Shown here: piece by piece, positions 19,401 through 28,536 of the stretch
Position numbering within the stretch: position 1 is the first letter of the stretch
Layout of the letters: each line of letters begins with the position of its first letter
DNA from: Symbiodinium natans
Lineage: Eukaryota; Sar; Dinophyceae; Suessiales; Symbiodiniaceae
DNA length: 64,000 bases
Direction of reading: 5' to 3'
NCBI GenBank assembly: GCA_905221605.1
Contig: CAJNDS010001191.1
Location: 767,407-831,406 of the forward strand
Position numbers and translations under genes: made by a program
The notes under the pieces: model-generated
Seen by the model: only the letters and a program-made list of their open reading frames with translations
The model's database searches: none
What the model was told of the DNA's origin: nothing

Positions 19401-22400
19401 CACTGCACTCTATGCTGATCCCCAATTCACTCCGGCATCCATTCCTGCCATCAGTATTCAGGATCTGGTGGCTGGTTTTCGAAAGCTCCCCCTTGACAAG
19501 GCCATCAGACCGGACTTGCCCCCTGCGGCTATTTGGAGACTGCTGGCTGAACCAATTGCTGCACACGTGCATCAGGCGTGCAAGGAAGCTTTCTGTGGAC
19601 AGCGCCCAGCCGTCCCCCGAGATTGGGACCGCTCACGTTTGTGCTTGTTAGCTAAGCCTAATAAGTCTCCGAACTGCCCTGCCAATCTTAGGCCAGTCGC
19701 GCTTCAGCATCCAATAACCAAAGTCATCACGGGACTGTTGGCAGACCAGGCTGCCAAAGTGGCTCCGGAATACTTTGCGCCGTACCCAGTATTTGCCTAC
19801 CTCAAGGAGCGTAGCACGGGGGATTGCCTGCTAGCCATAGGACAGCACCTCAGACAAACCAGTGAGCAGGTGCGCCGCCTGCGTGCTAATCGACGCCAGA
19901 CACTTGGCCAGCGCGCTCTTCATGGAGGGCTGATAGTTACGCTGGACCTAACTAAGGCCTTCGATAGCATACCGAGGCAGCACATCGAGGCAGCCATTGA
20001 TCGCATGAAGCTGTCAAGTACCCTGGCCAATCTGCTCAAGCTCTTTGTTGCTCATGGCGAGTACGAAGTAACTCACCGAGGGCTGAGCGAGACTTTCAGC
20101 TGTGCCAGAGGCATTAAGCAGGGTTCCAAGGAGGCACCATTTGAGTGGTGTCTGGCTACTGTGCTCATCCTTGACTGCATGATCACAAAGTATGGCCAAA
20201 CATGGGTGCAAGAGCACCTTGTAATCTATGCTGATGATTTTCTCATGCGTTGGAATTACCGCGCGATCGAGGAGTTCACTCGGGCGACCAGTCAGGCTGC
20301 CGAGGTCATGCAGACCCTCACTAGTTATGGGTTGAACATCAGCCTTGAAAAGTCGGCTGCTCTTATGACTTACACAGGAGCTGGTCAGTACCGTATGCGT
20401 AAACGACACATACGCACTGTCAAAGGTACTTCCTATCTTGTATGTGTTTGCCCTGACGGCGCGGCGTTCAGGCTTCCCATTGTGCAAAAATTCGGATACC
20501 TTGGTATCACCATCAGCTATGTGAGGCCAGAGAAGCACACTTTGCAGAGACGTCTCATGGCTGCGGAATATGCGCACAAACGGATTAGGTCTGTCTTGCG
20601 TAGCTTTCGTACCCACAGTCTGAAGGCTCGCGTTGCGTTGTATTTTCAAGTGGTTTGGCCAACTCTGCATTACGGCATTCTGGAGATCGGGCTCCCAGAG
20701 GGTGGTCTTAGGAAAATACATGTCCTGGTGCTCAAACACATCCGTGCAATTGCCCAGAGTCCCTCCCACGTCACACATGAGACCACGGAACATCTACTTG
20801 GTAGGTTGAGCCTTGACACCCCGAGTGCCTTGCTTCAGCAGCTATGGCTGACCAAGACCAAGGTCTGGAGTCTTCGCAAGGCACATGCAGCGTCGCACGA
20901 TATAGTACACATGATACCCGAATATCCTGCCACGCCCGCCTTTCCCTCTGCTATGAATGCGCCAGGCTCGGATACTGCTCCAGATGGAGGTGATGCGCCT
21001 TCACCCCAGCTCAGTTGCCCACAATGCAGTGCATCCTGCCAGACGCTGGCAGACCTCAAACGGCATCTACGCAGTGTGCATAAAACTGCAAAGCGCAAAC
21101 TGGACCCGAGCCTGTTTCTGCCAGCCAGGGACGCTGTTCCGGGATCCTGGAACTGTGCTCACTGTGGAGCCGAAATGCTCAACCGGGCATGTTTACGTGC
21201 GCACATAGGCTTCAGTGCTTGCCCCAGCTTCGACCCAAGCCGCAGCGTACCTCGCGTTGGCTTAGCATACAGTGAAGGCATTGCTTCGCTGCGCAACCAG
21301 GGGAAGCTTCGTGATGTTCTCAAGGACAGTGCGAGGTGTCAGCAAATGACGACCACATGTGTGCTATGCAACGCTTCTGTACCGTGCTCCAATCGCATGA
21401 AGCACCATCACACCACTCAGCACGTTGCAGAGTTTGACAAGGCCCAGGCTACCGTGCATCACCTGCACACTGCGTTCAGAGGCCTTAACCGTCCAACCAA
21501 GTGTGCTCACTGTGGCGCTCATCTGCAACATGGCCTAGCTGTGCATACCTGCCCTGTGCTCATCCAACTTGCTGTGATGCTAGCGCAGCCTTCAGATGAA
21601 GATGCGGGCAAGCCTGGTGCGGAGCTCGCCTCCGCTGTGCATGTGTCAGAAAGTCAGGAGTTGCAGTTGCAGCCATCACCTCCCCTTGACACCCCCCTGC
21701 CTGCACCCCTGCAGATCCTCATGGCTTCCCAGGACAGGCTTTGGGAAGACAGGCCTGCCAAAGCTCCTCGGCTGGGGCCTTCAAGGCTCAGTCGCCGTCT
21801 GCCTGCAGATGCCACATGCCTTGACTCGCCAGGTCGGAAACAAACTAGGTTGCAGTGGGCTCGTAAGCTTCCTACTCGCCTCCAGAACCTGGACCACCTT
21901 AGCACTTTGAGCCATGGTGGGGGACCTGATGGAGGGCGACCAGTCGCACATGAGTCTGGAGGCAGCCATGACCTTGCTGCTTCCGTCGAGCGGCGTCAAG
22001 AGAGAAGCCGAGAACCAAACATCGCAGCCTGCCAAATTCCGGGCGGGCAAGGGACAAGGAACGAAGGGCCAGAACAAGGGTGCCAACAGAGCGCCACACC
22101 AGCGGAGCGAGACCACCGAGGCCCTTGCTCAGAGGGTGGACCGCCTGGAGAGGTTCATCACCCACCACGAGGACTCTCTCGGGGTGATCCTCAGCGAGAC
22201 AGAGTTCTTTCTCTTTATGCAGGTCACGGGGCGTGGAAGTCTGGGGGCAACGGCCCTGTCCCTGTCAGAGCTTTGGCATTCGAAAATTGGCCAGCAGGAC
22301 CCCGACCGCACCCCACTTCGCATATGCATGCTGACAATGTTTTGCAAGGAGCTGCAAATGCGCCTGCAGAAAATCGGGGCGGGAGCCACGCAGGACATGG

Positions 22401-22428
22401 CTATGACCAAGGAGCTCACGGCCAATGA
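16420..22428 (+). CDS. LINE-2 EN-RT-zinc-finger protein
   Basis: About 2000 residues from the ATG at 16420. Residues 1-18 look like a signal or membrane segment (MMSYLLALWFLCCWVVRA). Residues 20-440 are Cys-rich without a recognised fold. A hydrophobic segment lies near 447-495. An exonuclease-endonuclease-phosphatase domain spans about 546-795, with YNAGGLDF, VVTETR, LGDFNCD (Asp about 686), RIDFILLS and YHRPVV, where the usual SDH is TYH but the His is kept. Reverse transcriptase spans about 1065-1365, with LTKAFDSIP, GIKQGS and YADD (about 1270). Putative zinc-binding units follow at about 1533-1556, 1576-1600, 1647-1670 and 1695-1712. The frame then runs over the start of the middle ORF and stops at 22426-22428 (ATGA overlap). 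Confidence 0.88.
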   Translation: MMSYLLALWFLCCWVVRAEPGPMMPFQPKGDIQDEMWMVRMSYQYACGAPACCHCFLMHAPDDRSITCEWVVGTFRSLVPCLISRKDAQYADVAASSRAVAVLVRPHVGRPGQRLCCHALGMSESLLGSSNMHWLMQKVSVTHPDGIDPCYCVSRCADRQARAYRDLSARQDVMTRPANRVVICLPVVFWEHVQPNGFVAEPEQGRSCDACVFPTFSVWAQIWTQPIDAPCPCPAQFHDMPPMLRSATPHIRPGSCLTGLYRTNLIEPPGPKSGNALQMIPTKSVHPALLCIEMRVPVGGTTTGRATTLTSSHLVWAKLCVIQIHQLGCCGTWTVQHNLLFGPGFWQECAGGRYDLCEYTGGNWVNTGWPYSQWLDPGKRAQTAMSLLPSCPVPCSCARWCPTSLPLHSPPTHPPCVGSTHKSFAGTAHGSASVRSLTLRRAYACTFTWFMGFFGLWGCCRPRRPLYPVYLLLYLALRAQVVQASPVLDGTVVDRPRPESSNVEAYPGLQRNSVRKRALLRRFRRQEVRQSIHLSTMPDPEARNRLRVYTYNAGGLDFDRFMSWAEQEAKYDLIVVTETRRQFDAEWSTSTFHCIHSSGKNAGLLILVRSKLVHPNQISWVALTPGRVVHLCLHGTQTLHVLAVYQHAWQTDKIPELLQQRRAVWKFISDTLHGCPPSSMQLCLGDFNCDLPLLPGRVRSAAQPGAKGRAALRQDAQCFADLLEQGDLVALNAQRAWVPTFVGNLGRGLEACTRIDFILLSKRWADMTSKQASTVLRSLHDEHRCGTYHRPVVASIPYARHRRCRTLTTSDFTARDRHLFRKIALQPTGQDRADLQELTNDVRTAPSLDHAMQVMTEFAQGKTRHKLPVAVRRPRLQDDKQWLAFAANMWAHRKAAKRARVTNMRNIFVGWRHMAAFLSASRESRRRAKDRRRDILHTFLTHAHKAHLAHDAHAWYRHINVLCPKEAGKQVHIRDAKGGLLSPAGSLRCIVTYFTALYADPQFTPASIPAISIQDLVAGFRKLPLDKAIRPDLPPAAIWRLLAEPIAAHVHQACKEAFCGQRPAVPRDWDRSRLCLLAKPNKSPNCPANLRPVALQHPITKVITGLLADQAAKVAPEYFAPYPVFAYLKERSTGDCLLAIGQHLRQTSEQVRRLRANRRQTLGQRALHGGLIVTLDLTKAFDSIPRQHIEAAIDRMKLSSTLANLLKLFVAHGEYEVTHRGLSETFSCARGIKQGSKEAPFEWCLATVLILDCMITKYGQTWVQEHLVIYADDFLMRWNYRAIEEFTRATSQAAEVMQTLTSYGLNISLEKSAALMTYTGAGQYRMRKRHIRTVKGTSYLVCVCPDGAAFRLPIVQKFGYLGITISYVRPEKHTLQRRLMAAEYAHKRIRSVLRSFRTHSLKARVALYFQVVWPTLHYGILEIGLPEGGLRKIHVLVLKHIRAIAQSPSHVTHETTEHLLGRLSLDTPSALLQQLWLTKTKVWSLRKAHAASHDIVHMIPEYPATPAFPSAMNAPGSDTAPDGGDAPSPQLSCPQCSASCQTLADLKRHLRSVHKTAKRKLDPSLFLPARDAVPGSWNCAHCGAEMLNRACLRAHIGFSACPSFDPSRSVPRVGLAYSEGIASLRNQGKLRDVLKDSARCQQMTTTCVLCNASVPCSNRMKHHHTTQHVAEFDKAQATVHHLHTAFRGLNRPTKCAHCGAHLQHGLAVHTCPVLIQLAVMLAQPSDEDAGKPGAELASAVHVSESQELQLQPSPPLDTPLPAPLQILMASQDRLWEDRPAKAPRLGPSRLSRRLPADATCLDSPGRKQTRLQWARKLPTRLQNLDHLSTLSHGGGPDGGRPVAHESGGSHDLAASVERRQERSREPNIAACQIPGGQGTRNEGPEQGCQQSATPAERDHRGPCSEGGPPGEVHHPPRGLSRGDPQRDRVLSLYAGHGAWKSGGNGPVPVRALAFENWPAGPRPHPTSHMHADNVLQGAANAPAENRGGSHAGHGYDQGAHGQ

Positions 22429-22820
22429 GACTGCTTACGACGGAAGGAGATGCATGGTTGTACCTGCGCTGGGATGCACAGGCTCAGAAGCAGGTGCCAA
22501 GCTCAGCACAGCCCTTGCCCCTGGCGGAGGCCTTGCAGATGGTGGAGAGGGTGCACACTCTGGCCAAAAGTCCGGGGGTTGTGCTTCGCTTCTGTGCGCT
22601 CAAAGCGCTGACGAAAGCCAACGAGGCAGAAACGGAGGGCCAGTCTGTGGTCCCGTGGAAGCTCACTTTGTCTCTTCGGCATCCGGGCGCTCAGGAGCTC
22701 AATGGCCTGCTGAACAAGCTGTCCCATTGCGCGGTGATGCAGATCGTGCTGACCAGACTTCGCCCGGCCACTCAGCAAAGGAGCCCGCTGGCGAAACAAA
22801 TCGCCAGGCCAAAGAAGTGA
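21914..22820 (+). CDS. LINE-2 middle ORF (conserved, one frameshift)
   Basis: Starts at an ATG at 21914, +1 relative to the RT frame, as in LINE-1. It has a basic N-terminus (GKGQGTKGQNKG) and a conserved helical body. Alignment with LINE-1 shows the reading frame changing by +1 at about 22424: the N-terminal half reads to there, and the C-terminal half (LTTEGDAWLYLRWD to IARPKK) reads from 22425 to TGA 22818-22820. A single-base indel is the simplest explanation. The ATG at 22425 overlaps the RT-frame stop as ATGA, so stop-restart is an alternative. Confidence 0.7.
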
Positions 22821-23995
22821 AAGCGTGTGAGCAGGGGATCATCGCAACTTTGCACAATAGCCTTTTTCTTAATGATGACAACCACTGCTATGCCAATGCT
22901 ACAATCGTTAGTCTTGCTTGGGTTGCGAAGGGGCTTCCGGAATGCAGGGGAGTTACACAATGGCTCCAGGCATTGCTTGCTGACATCACTGCTGCCCGGG
23001 AACCATGCAATGCGGCCCATGAACCTGTGTATGTGCGTGCCATGCAGTGCTGCAGCATGCAAAACCACCTGCAATCCTGGTTCACTGCGCACCAGCCTCA
23101 TCACCAACAGGATGCGGCTGAGTTTGTGTGTCTCACATTGCTACCGGCGTGTGGCCATGACTATGGGGTAGTACAGAGCCGACAACTGCATGGGCTAGCT
23201 GAGTTCATCAGTGTGAGCTGCATGTTACACCTCATTACGCCCCCAACGAGGCACCAATCCTGGAATGTGCAAGACCTGATTCGCACCTGGCACTGCTCTG
23301 ACTCGGTGTCGCGGGCCCTGACTGAGCTCACGCCACTTCTATGTATACGTGTCCCTGCTAGACGTGGCCCTCTGGTCGGTTCTCAGCCGGAAATCTCTTG
23401 CCCGCATTTTGTTCAGGTCCACTGCTTCAGCCAGTTCCGTCCTAAGAATCCAGAGCAGTGTGAGTTGACAGATCTGGAAGTCAACTGGCACTCCTATCAA
23501 GTGGAGGCTTATGTCTGCCATCGTGGCGCAGACTACATGTCAGGTCATTACACTGCTCTTCTGCGCAACTCTGAGTCGACCAGTGATGACTCAGACGGGA
23601 TGTTTGTGCTGCGTGATGATGCTTGTCTGCCCACAACCCTCCCCCTTTCGGAGGTGGACAAGCGAGCCGTGTATCTGATATGGCTCCGACTGCCAAGTGA
23701 GGCGTTGCAGGGCCCGCAGTTGCACCCACAGTCAGAAGCTGTCATCATCTCGGATGAAGAGCAGCAGGATGTGACAGATACTGACTTTCCAGGCCTCAGA
23801 CTCACTTTCTTGGAGCCTGCTGCCCAGGAACCATTTGCAGCCACAGAGTCCCCTACGCAGACTGTGTGCACTTTGACCCGAAACGAGCCTGCCGCCGTGT
23901 CACACTTGGATGCTCAGGTTCACTCAGTGGAGTCGCTGACAGACATTCCAGCCAGCACATCCGTGCAAGACCTTGTGGGCAGGTTCTTTGGATAG
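22821..23995 (+). CDS. LINE-2 USP-like (peptidase C19) domain
   Basis: Frame is -1 relative to the C-terminal half of the middle ORF, exactly as in LINE-1. Boxes: NDDNHCYANATIVSLAW with the Cys codon at 22886-22888, HHQQDAAEF (about 23100-23126), SGHYTALL with the His codon at 23546-23548, and LRDDACLP (about 23610-23634). An acidic tail follows, ending DLVGRFFG, similar to the FG end of LINE-1. All expected USP catalytic boxes are present in two divergent subfamilies, which argues that the domain is under selection as part of the element. Confidence 0.78.
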
Positions 23996-24492
23996 GGGTT
24001 CTTTTGGGTTCCCACACTGTGCGTTTGGCGTGGTCTTACTGCTTGGAAGTCCGGCGGTGGGCGCTTGCCTGTCGGCTCTGCTGAGTACGTGGCACTTGGG
24101 GAGGTCTTACCTCCTCAAGGGCGCTCCACTTCCGGCTTCTTGTGCCTGCTGGCGGCCAGTCTTTTCGGTCGTGACAGGGCAGGGCAGTGTAGATCGCCAC
24201 TGAGCGGGGGTCTGTAGCTCGTAGGCAAGTAGTGTACACTTTGACCATCATTTTTAAACCATGTCCTCTGCTGGATGCGATGTACCTCGACGCTCATTGG
24301 AACCAGCGTGGCCACCTGGCTCGCCGCTTGTAGCCCCTACGGGGGAGTGGCCTTGCTAGGACAAGTAGCTTTTTCTGTTGTACAGTTCGAGACTGCCCCT
24401 TTCAGTTGGCAGCCGAGACGACTCGTCTCGCAGTAGGATCTGACGCTAGCTGAGACTACCCTCATCGCTGCGTGTCAAGTCAAAAAAGTCAA
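23996..24492 (+). other. LINE-2 3' untranslated region
   Basis: About 500 bases with no ORF. The end carries TTGTACAGTT, GACTGC and CATCGCTGCGTG, then GTCAAGTCAAAAAAGTCAA, sharing the terminal layout of the LINE-1 family. Confidence 0.65.
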
Positions 24493-24506
24493 GTTCCAGT
24501 TTACTA

Positions 24507-24567
24507 GAAAATTCAACCAGCCCCTTGACTCTTGGGACACGTCAAGGGTGACGGACATGGGCAGCAT
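24507..24567 (+). CDS. DUF285 gene, third piece (one repeat)
   Basis: Twenty codons in frame with the second piece after LINE-2 is ignored: [20 protein letters not shown]. The next codon should be Phe (TTC), which is found only after LINE-3. Confidence 0.85.
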
Positions 24568-25201
24568 GTCGTTGGACTCCACTGAGGCGACCTCAGGATG
24601 TGCCAAGCAAACAGCTGAGTCCACTGAAAATACTGGTATGGAAGATGTGATTGCAGTGCGTTCGCGTTCGCCCTCACCTCAGGCGATGTTAAGCACCAGC
24701 GTCACCGAATGCCTGGGCCCTGCTTCCCCACCCATCATGCCAAGTAGGGCCTGGCCGCCTTGCATCGAGTCGCCTCCGCTTCCAGACACTTCAGTTAAGG
24801 CCAATGATAAGGTTTTGACGTCGCTCCCTGAGCTTTGCACTCGTGGAGTGCCCCGCACATTTGCAGAGGCACTGCTTAAGAAGTCAACTGAGAGTGAGAC
24901 CGGCGTAGATTCCACTGAGGCTTTGATTGATGAAAGTACTAGCGCTGTCATTGGCTCGCTGTTCGGATGATGTTTGTGCGGGGGGGGGGGGGGGCTCTCC
25001 GTTTGTCTGTGTGTTTTTACTTCTAGGATGCTGGAAACGATGTTGTGGCTTGAAGCCTCTTCGGAGGAGCCACTCGGTCGTAAGCAGCGTTTGCTTGTAC
25101 AGTTAAGACTGCTCCTCGCAAGCAGCCGGGCATATATCGCTCGCTTTTCACTGGTCTGACGCAAGATAGAGGACTCTCATCTGCGTGCAAAGTCAAAAAA
25201 A
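24568..25201 (+). mobile_element. LINE copy 3: short 3' fragment of the LINE-1 subfamily
   Basis: A 634-bp insert nearly identical to 15440-16070 of LINE-1: the same C-terminal tail of the USP ORF (to 24970), the same poly-G run and 3' UTR, ending GTCAAAAAAA. By eye it differs at roughly ten positions, mostly substitutions plus a 1-base deletion and a longer A tail, so it is recent. It is severely 5'-truncated. The target duplication is at most about 2 bp (GT). The 3' junction is again directly before GTTC. Confidence 0.88.
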
Positions 25202-25925
25202 GTTCGATTATGCTAGTGTCTTTAACCAGCCCCTTGACTCGTGGGACACCTCCAGGGTGACCAGGATGGACGGGATGTTCAGCGAAGCCCTATCCTTCAA
25301 CCAGTCCCTCAACTCTTGGGACACGTCAAGCGTGACGAACATGACCGTCATGTTCAACGATGCCACGTCCTTCAACCAGCCCCTCAACTCTTGGGACACC
25401 TCGAGGGTCACAGACATGGCAATAATGTTTCGTGGTGCAGAGAATTTCAACCAGCCCCTCGACTCTTGGGATACATCAAGGGTGACCGAGATGAGCGACG
25501 AGGCCACGTCTTTCAACCAGCCCCTTGACTCTTGGGACACGTCAAGGGTGACTGACGTGTTTGGCATGTTCTCACGCGCCACGTCTTTCAACCAGCCCCT
25601 TGGATCTTGGGACACCTCCAGTGTGACCAGGATGGACGAGATGTTCTACCAGGCCACGTCATTCGACCAGTCCCTCAAATGTTGGGACACTTCCAGCGTT
25701 ACAAACATGCAAGAGATGTTCTTCGGGGCTACAACTTTTAGCCAATGTGGTTTTTGCTGGGACACATCAAGTGTGACCAACATGGATGGCATGTTTGTTG
25801 GCAGCGCTTGCCCAATTGGAACTGCGTTGGACGGGGACTGCGGTGGGTGCCGCAGAGGACTTTGGTGTGAAAAAGTGGATGCCCTGGATTACGCTTTGGC
25901 TAACAAGAACCAAAATTGGCCGTGA
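25202..25925 (+). CDS. DUF285 gene, C-terminal repeats and Cys-rich end
   Basis: Continues in frame from the third piece and holds about nine further repeats. One repeat (about 25484-25502, [11 protein letters not shown]) lacks the usual x-M-F residues, a 9-base deficit exactly at the LINE target motif. After the last repeat comes a Cys-rich segment ([17 protein letters not shown]) and a stop at 25923-25925. Confidence 0.85.
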
Positions 25926-26152
25926 AAAAGTGTTTGAAGAAGTCTTTGATCCACTCTTTGGTCCAGGACACTGGCTTTCGGGGCAAAATGCTCACATCAA
26001 GCGATGTGACCGCAAAGACCCCATTGCTCACCTGCCTTCTTTGCGTTGTCATGGTCGCCGCAGGTGCGATTCTTTGGCGAGGCAGGCGGCGGGGCTCCTA
26101 TGAAGAGCTGCAAGAGGCAGTTCGGGGAGATTTGTCCATAGAGCTGACTTAG
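25926..26152 (+). CDS. Probable displaced C-terminal membrane tail of the DUF285 protein
   Basis: A different frame from 25916 encodes a basic stretch, then a hydrophobic segment (LLTCLLCVVMVAAGAILW), a stop-transfer RGRRRG and an acidic tail ending SIELT. Single-pass anchors of this kind suit a cell-surface repeat protein. A one-base change between 25904 and 25925 would join it to the repeats; a short intron is also possible. Confidence 0.5.
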
Positions 26153-27290
26153 ACGACCTTTTGCAAGAGCATGCTCGGTAAAGACTGCAAGCTCCAGTTC
26201 ACGTGTGCTGAAAAGATTTGAAAAGGTGATCTTTCTATTCTTGTCCGAAAACATAAGCAAAGTCCGCAGATTTGTGCAATACGTTGCCGGGTTTCGTAGG
26301 CCCCGAACCATACAAGCCCTAACTTGATGCGTGGCACAAAGTTAAGAAGGCGCTTGTGCAGGGAGATGGATCATGGCTGCAAGTTTTCTTGCAAGTTGGT
26401 CTTGCACATGTTGCCCTCCAAATCATGTGTCCATCCTCTTCTGATGACTTACCATGCGGCTGCTTTATTCGGGGGGGTGATGATGCATGTTTAGACAAAC
26501 CAAAGGTTGGTTCATGTCATGTCCATGCCATTTTCGTGCTGAATACGTCCAGCAGCAACAACAAGTCGAACGAATGAGTTGGTTTCCTCCCCCAACAGGC
26601 ACACAACAAACACGTTGTTTTCTACGAATCTTATAGCCCATGCCAGACTAAACAACTCATGCGGTACTCAGCAAGAGCAGGTCGTGTAGATGAGCCGGTG
26701 TGTAAAGCTATCTAGCCTTCCTCGAGACCGCACAAGCAGTCCACTCACTTGCACGCTTTTCCTTCCAGCGGGCGAACAAGACCATGAACCTTGCATTTTA
26801 CGGGATTTGGCGAACATTCAGTCAAACTTCACACAGAGTTAGAATAGGGAGTCTGCCCCGAGCCCGGTTTGTTGAGCCATGGCGCTTTCCAGCCAGCGGC
26901 TGCCGTGGACCGTGGCCACTGCCACTGCCTTGAAACCATTTGGCCATAGGGTTCACACTTCTGACATCTGGTCCCTTTCTCTGCAAGGGGCCGCATCATG
27001 CCAGGGGCCCCTACAAGGGACCCGAATATAGGGAGAACTGACTACGTATCTAGGTTGGGGTGGGCCCTAGATTTCGGCTCTTTTTCGCGGTTTGCTGTGG
27101 ACTATCTATACCCTGATGATCGCCGTTGTCTGTGTTCTTTGCCCCCTGTCCCACTCAAAGACCGATTGACTCAACCTCAGTAGCTCGGCCCAGCTCACGC
27201 TTGGTGCATTCCGCAAACGGGTTTGCAGCCCTCCGAGTTGCCCCAGTCCACGCCTGCCGCGTGTTTCAGAGTCGCAAGGCCCATAGTGGG
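26153..27290. other. 3' flank of the DUF285 gene, no gene seen
   Basis: About 1.1 kb of ordinary-composition DNA without telomere-like repeats and without a convincing ORF on either strand. Short ORFs (for example 26356-26577) show no recognisable motif. The segment AAGGGACCCGAATATAGGGAG at 27014-27034 resembles part of the short dispersed element near 56085-56110. Confidence 0.6.
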
Positions 27291-27291
27291 A

Positions 27292-27370
27292 TCCTAAACC
27301 CTAAACCCTAAACCCTAAACCCTAAACCCTAAACCCTAAACCCTAAACCCTAAACCCTAAACCCTAAACC
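27292..27370 (-). repeat. Telomere-like array (CCCTAAA)
   Basis: About eleven perfect units. This is the first array after the 16-kb array-free block. Confidence 0.95.
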
Positions 27371-27716
27371 TTCTAAGGATTCTATAAGGCTTGTAGGGCC
27401 TAGGGGGGCTTCGGTCTGTAGAGGTGAGAGTGTGGATTTGCAGGCCCGATAGGCAGTTGAAAGCCCGAACAGAGAAGTCGGATCCTCTACTCCAAGCCCT
27501 GGAGCTCCTAGACCCTGAACCGTAATTCCTATGGTTTAGGGTTTGGGGTTTAGGGTTTCGGGTTTAGGGTTTAGGGTACCCTACATCCCACAGCCTCAGA
27601 ACCCCAGGTCAGAGCAGGACAGCAGGGTGTAGGACTCCTTCCAGTCGAAGTTTTTGCGGTTTCTTTCCAAACACGGGTTGAAGCGACTTGTCTCAGTGCT
27701 GTCATGGTCCCTAACT

Positions 27717-27845
27717 CGCACCCCAAACCCCAAACCCCAAACCCCAAATCCCAAACCCCAAAAAACCCCAAACCCCCAAAAACCCCAAACCTCAAAAAAC
27801 CCCAAACCCCAAAAAACCCCAAACCCCAAAAAACCCTAAACCCTG
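27717..27845 (-). repeat. Variant telomere-like array (CCCCAAA, then CCCCAAAAAA)
   Basis: CCCCAAA units grade into CCCCAAAAA units with longer A runs. The overlapping Pro/Lys-rich ORFs are repeat artefacts. Confidence 0.9.
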
Positions 27846-28083
27846 ACGCGTCTTACGAACTCGCAAGCCATGTTCCCTTGCTTTTCTGAGCCTCTAGGCG
27901 AGCCTCCTTGGCGCTGCCGCCGAGCCTCTGCTTCATGCAGGGGCCTTCGAGGCCTACCCAGGCGGGGACTGACATGGCAAGCGCGTGACCTTTCGATGTT
28001 TAGGAAGACCGTGAAAGGGACGCGAATGACTAAACCCTAAACCCTAAACCCTAAACCCTAAACCCTATGATGAAGCCCATGAG

Positions 28084-28192
28084 CATGGGGACCGCTTCGA
28101 GACCTCCCTGACAGCAGGCTATGGAGGCATTCTCGTGGTGGAAGGCTCCGTGAACATCTCTGCAGCCGCCAACTTGGACACTCAGGTCCCAG
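28084..28192 (+). CDS. Exon-like island, possibly of a SOD-like gene
   Basis: About 36 open codons include GDRFETSLTAGYGGILVVEG and SVNISAAANLDTQV, a beta-strand-rich pattern. It is flanked upstream by a C-strand array (28030-28070). It precedes, on the same strand, other islands with similarity to Cu/Zn-SOD-like domains, but this piece itself has no diagnostic motif. Confidence 0.35.
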
Positions 28193-28205
28193 CCCCAGCA
28201 CCTCC

Positions 28206-28312
28206 CAGACACTCCAAAACCCCTTAATTAAGCAATATGCCTTAAGTTATAGTAGGAACCCTAATATGATTTATGATATGTTCCTGAATTAAGGGGTTTT
28301 GGAGTCTCTGGG
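28206..28312. mobile_element. Hairpin element, family C copy 1
   Basis: Long inverted arms (ACTCCAAAACCCCTTAATTA and AATTAAGGGGTTTTGGAGTC) around an AT-rich centre with GGAACCCTAATATGATTTA. A near-identical copy lies at 55641-55749. Non-coding, MITE-like. Confidence 0.75.
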
Positions 28313-28536
28313 CTGTTGGCCGGTTCTTAGTAGGGAATGAGGGAATGAGGTACCCTTTATCATCCCTGAAAGGCTATGTATGGGGGCCCTACTTCCCTCA
28401 TTCTTCTGAGACCCAGGGGGCCTTGCAACCGCGTTGCAACAAGTGCAGGCTCATTCTCTTCCTTGAGCGCGCCGTCCCTCTGAAAGAGTGTGGGCCCAGC
28501 TTAGCCATCAAGCCGAGGTTGTTTCCTACGCCTTAG

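Larger units (their letters stand above)
16307..24492 (+). mobile_element. LINE copy 2: apparently full-length non-LTR retrotransposon, about 8.2 kb
   Basis: Flanked by the exact 14-bp duplication GTTCCAGTTTACTA (16293-16306 and 24493-24506). From 5' to 3' it has a 113-base leader, a long ORF (16420-22428) with APE-type endonuclease, RT and zinc fingers, an overlapping middle ORF with one likely frameshift near 22424, a USP-like domain ending at 23995, and a roughly 500-base 3' UTR ending TCAAGTCAAAAAAGTCAA. It is a different, divergent subfamily from copies 1 and 3. It may be nearly intact; the EN and RT regions carry no stop codon. Confidence 0.9.
11690..25925 (+). pseudogene. DUF285/BspA-type repeat surface protein, split by three LINEs
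   Basis: The gene starts at the ATG at 11690. It encodes a probable signal peptide (MKSILCLLVLQLLPSNA), a short leader domain, then a run of about 25-residue DUF285 repeats of the form M[23 protein letters not shown]. DUF285 repeats belong to the BspA-like leucine-rich-repeat surface proteins. Coding pieces are 11690-12200, 16085-16306, 24507-24567 and 25204-25925. Three LINEs separate them, and dropping each element with one target copy keeps a single continuous frame at all three sites. The gene is otherwise intronless and free of telomere-like arrays. It is classed as a pseudogene because of the insertions and a probable frameshift near 25904-25925, before a membrane tail. A recently disrupted member of a multi-copy family is the likely status. 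Confidence 0.8.

Noticed and set aside
20014-20793. 259-residue minus-strand ORF
   Set aside because: Antisense shadow of the RT domain.
12187-25205. LINE insertions acting as spliced introns
   Set aside because: Tested donor and acceptor pairs within the target duplications (GT..AG) do not give in-frame joins, so removal by splicing is not supported.
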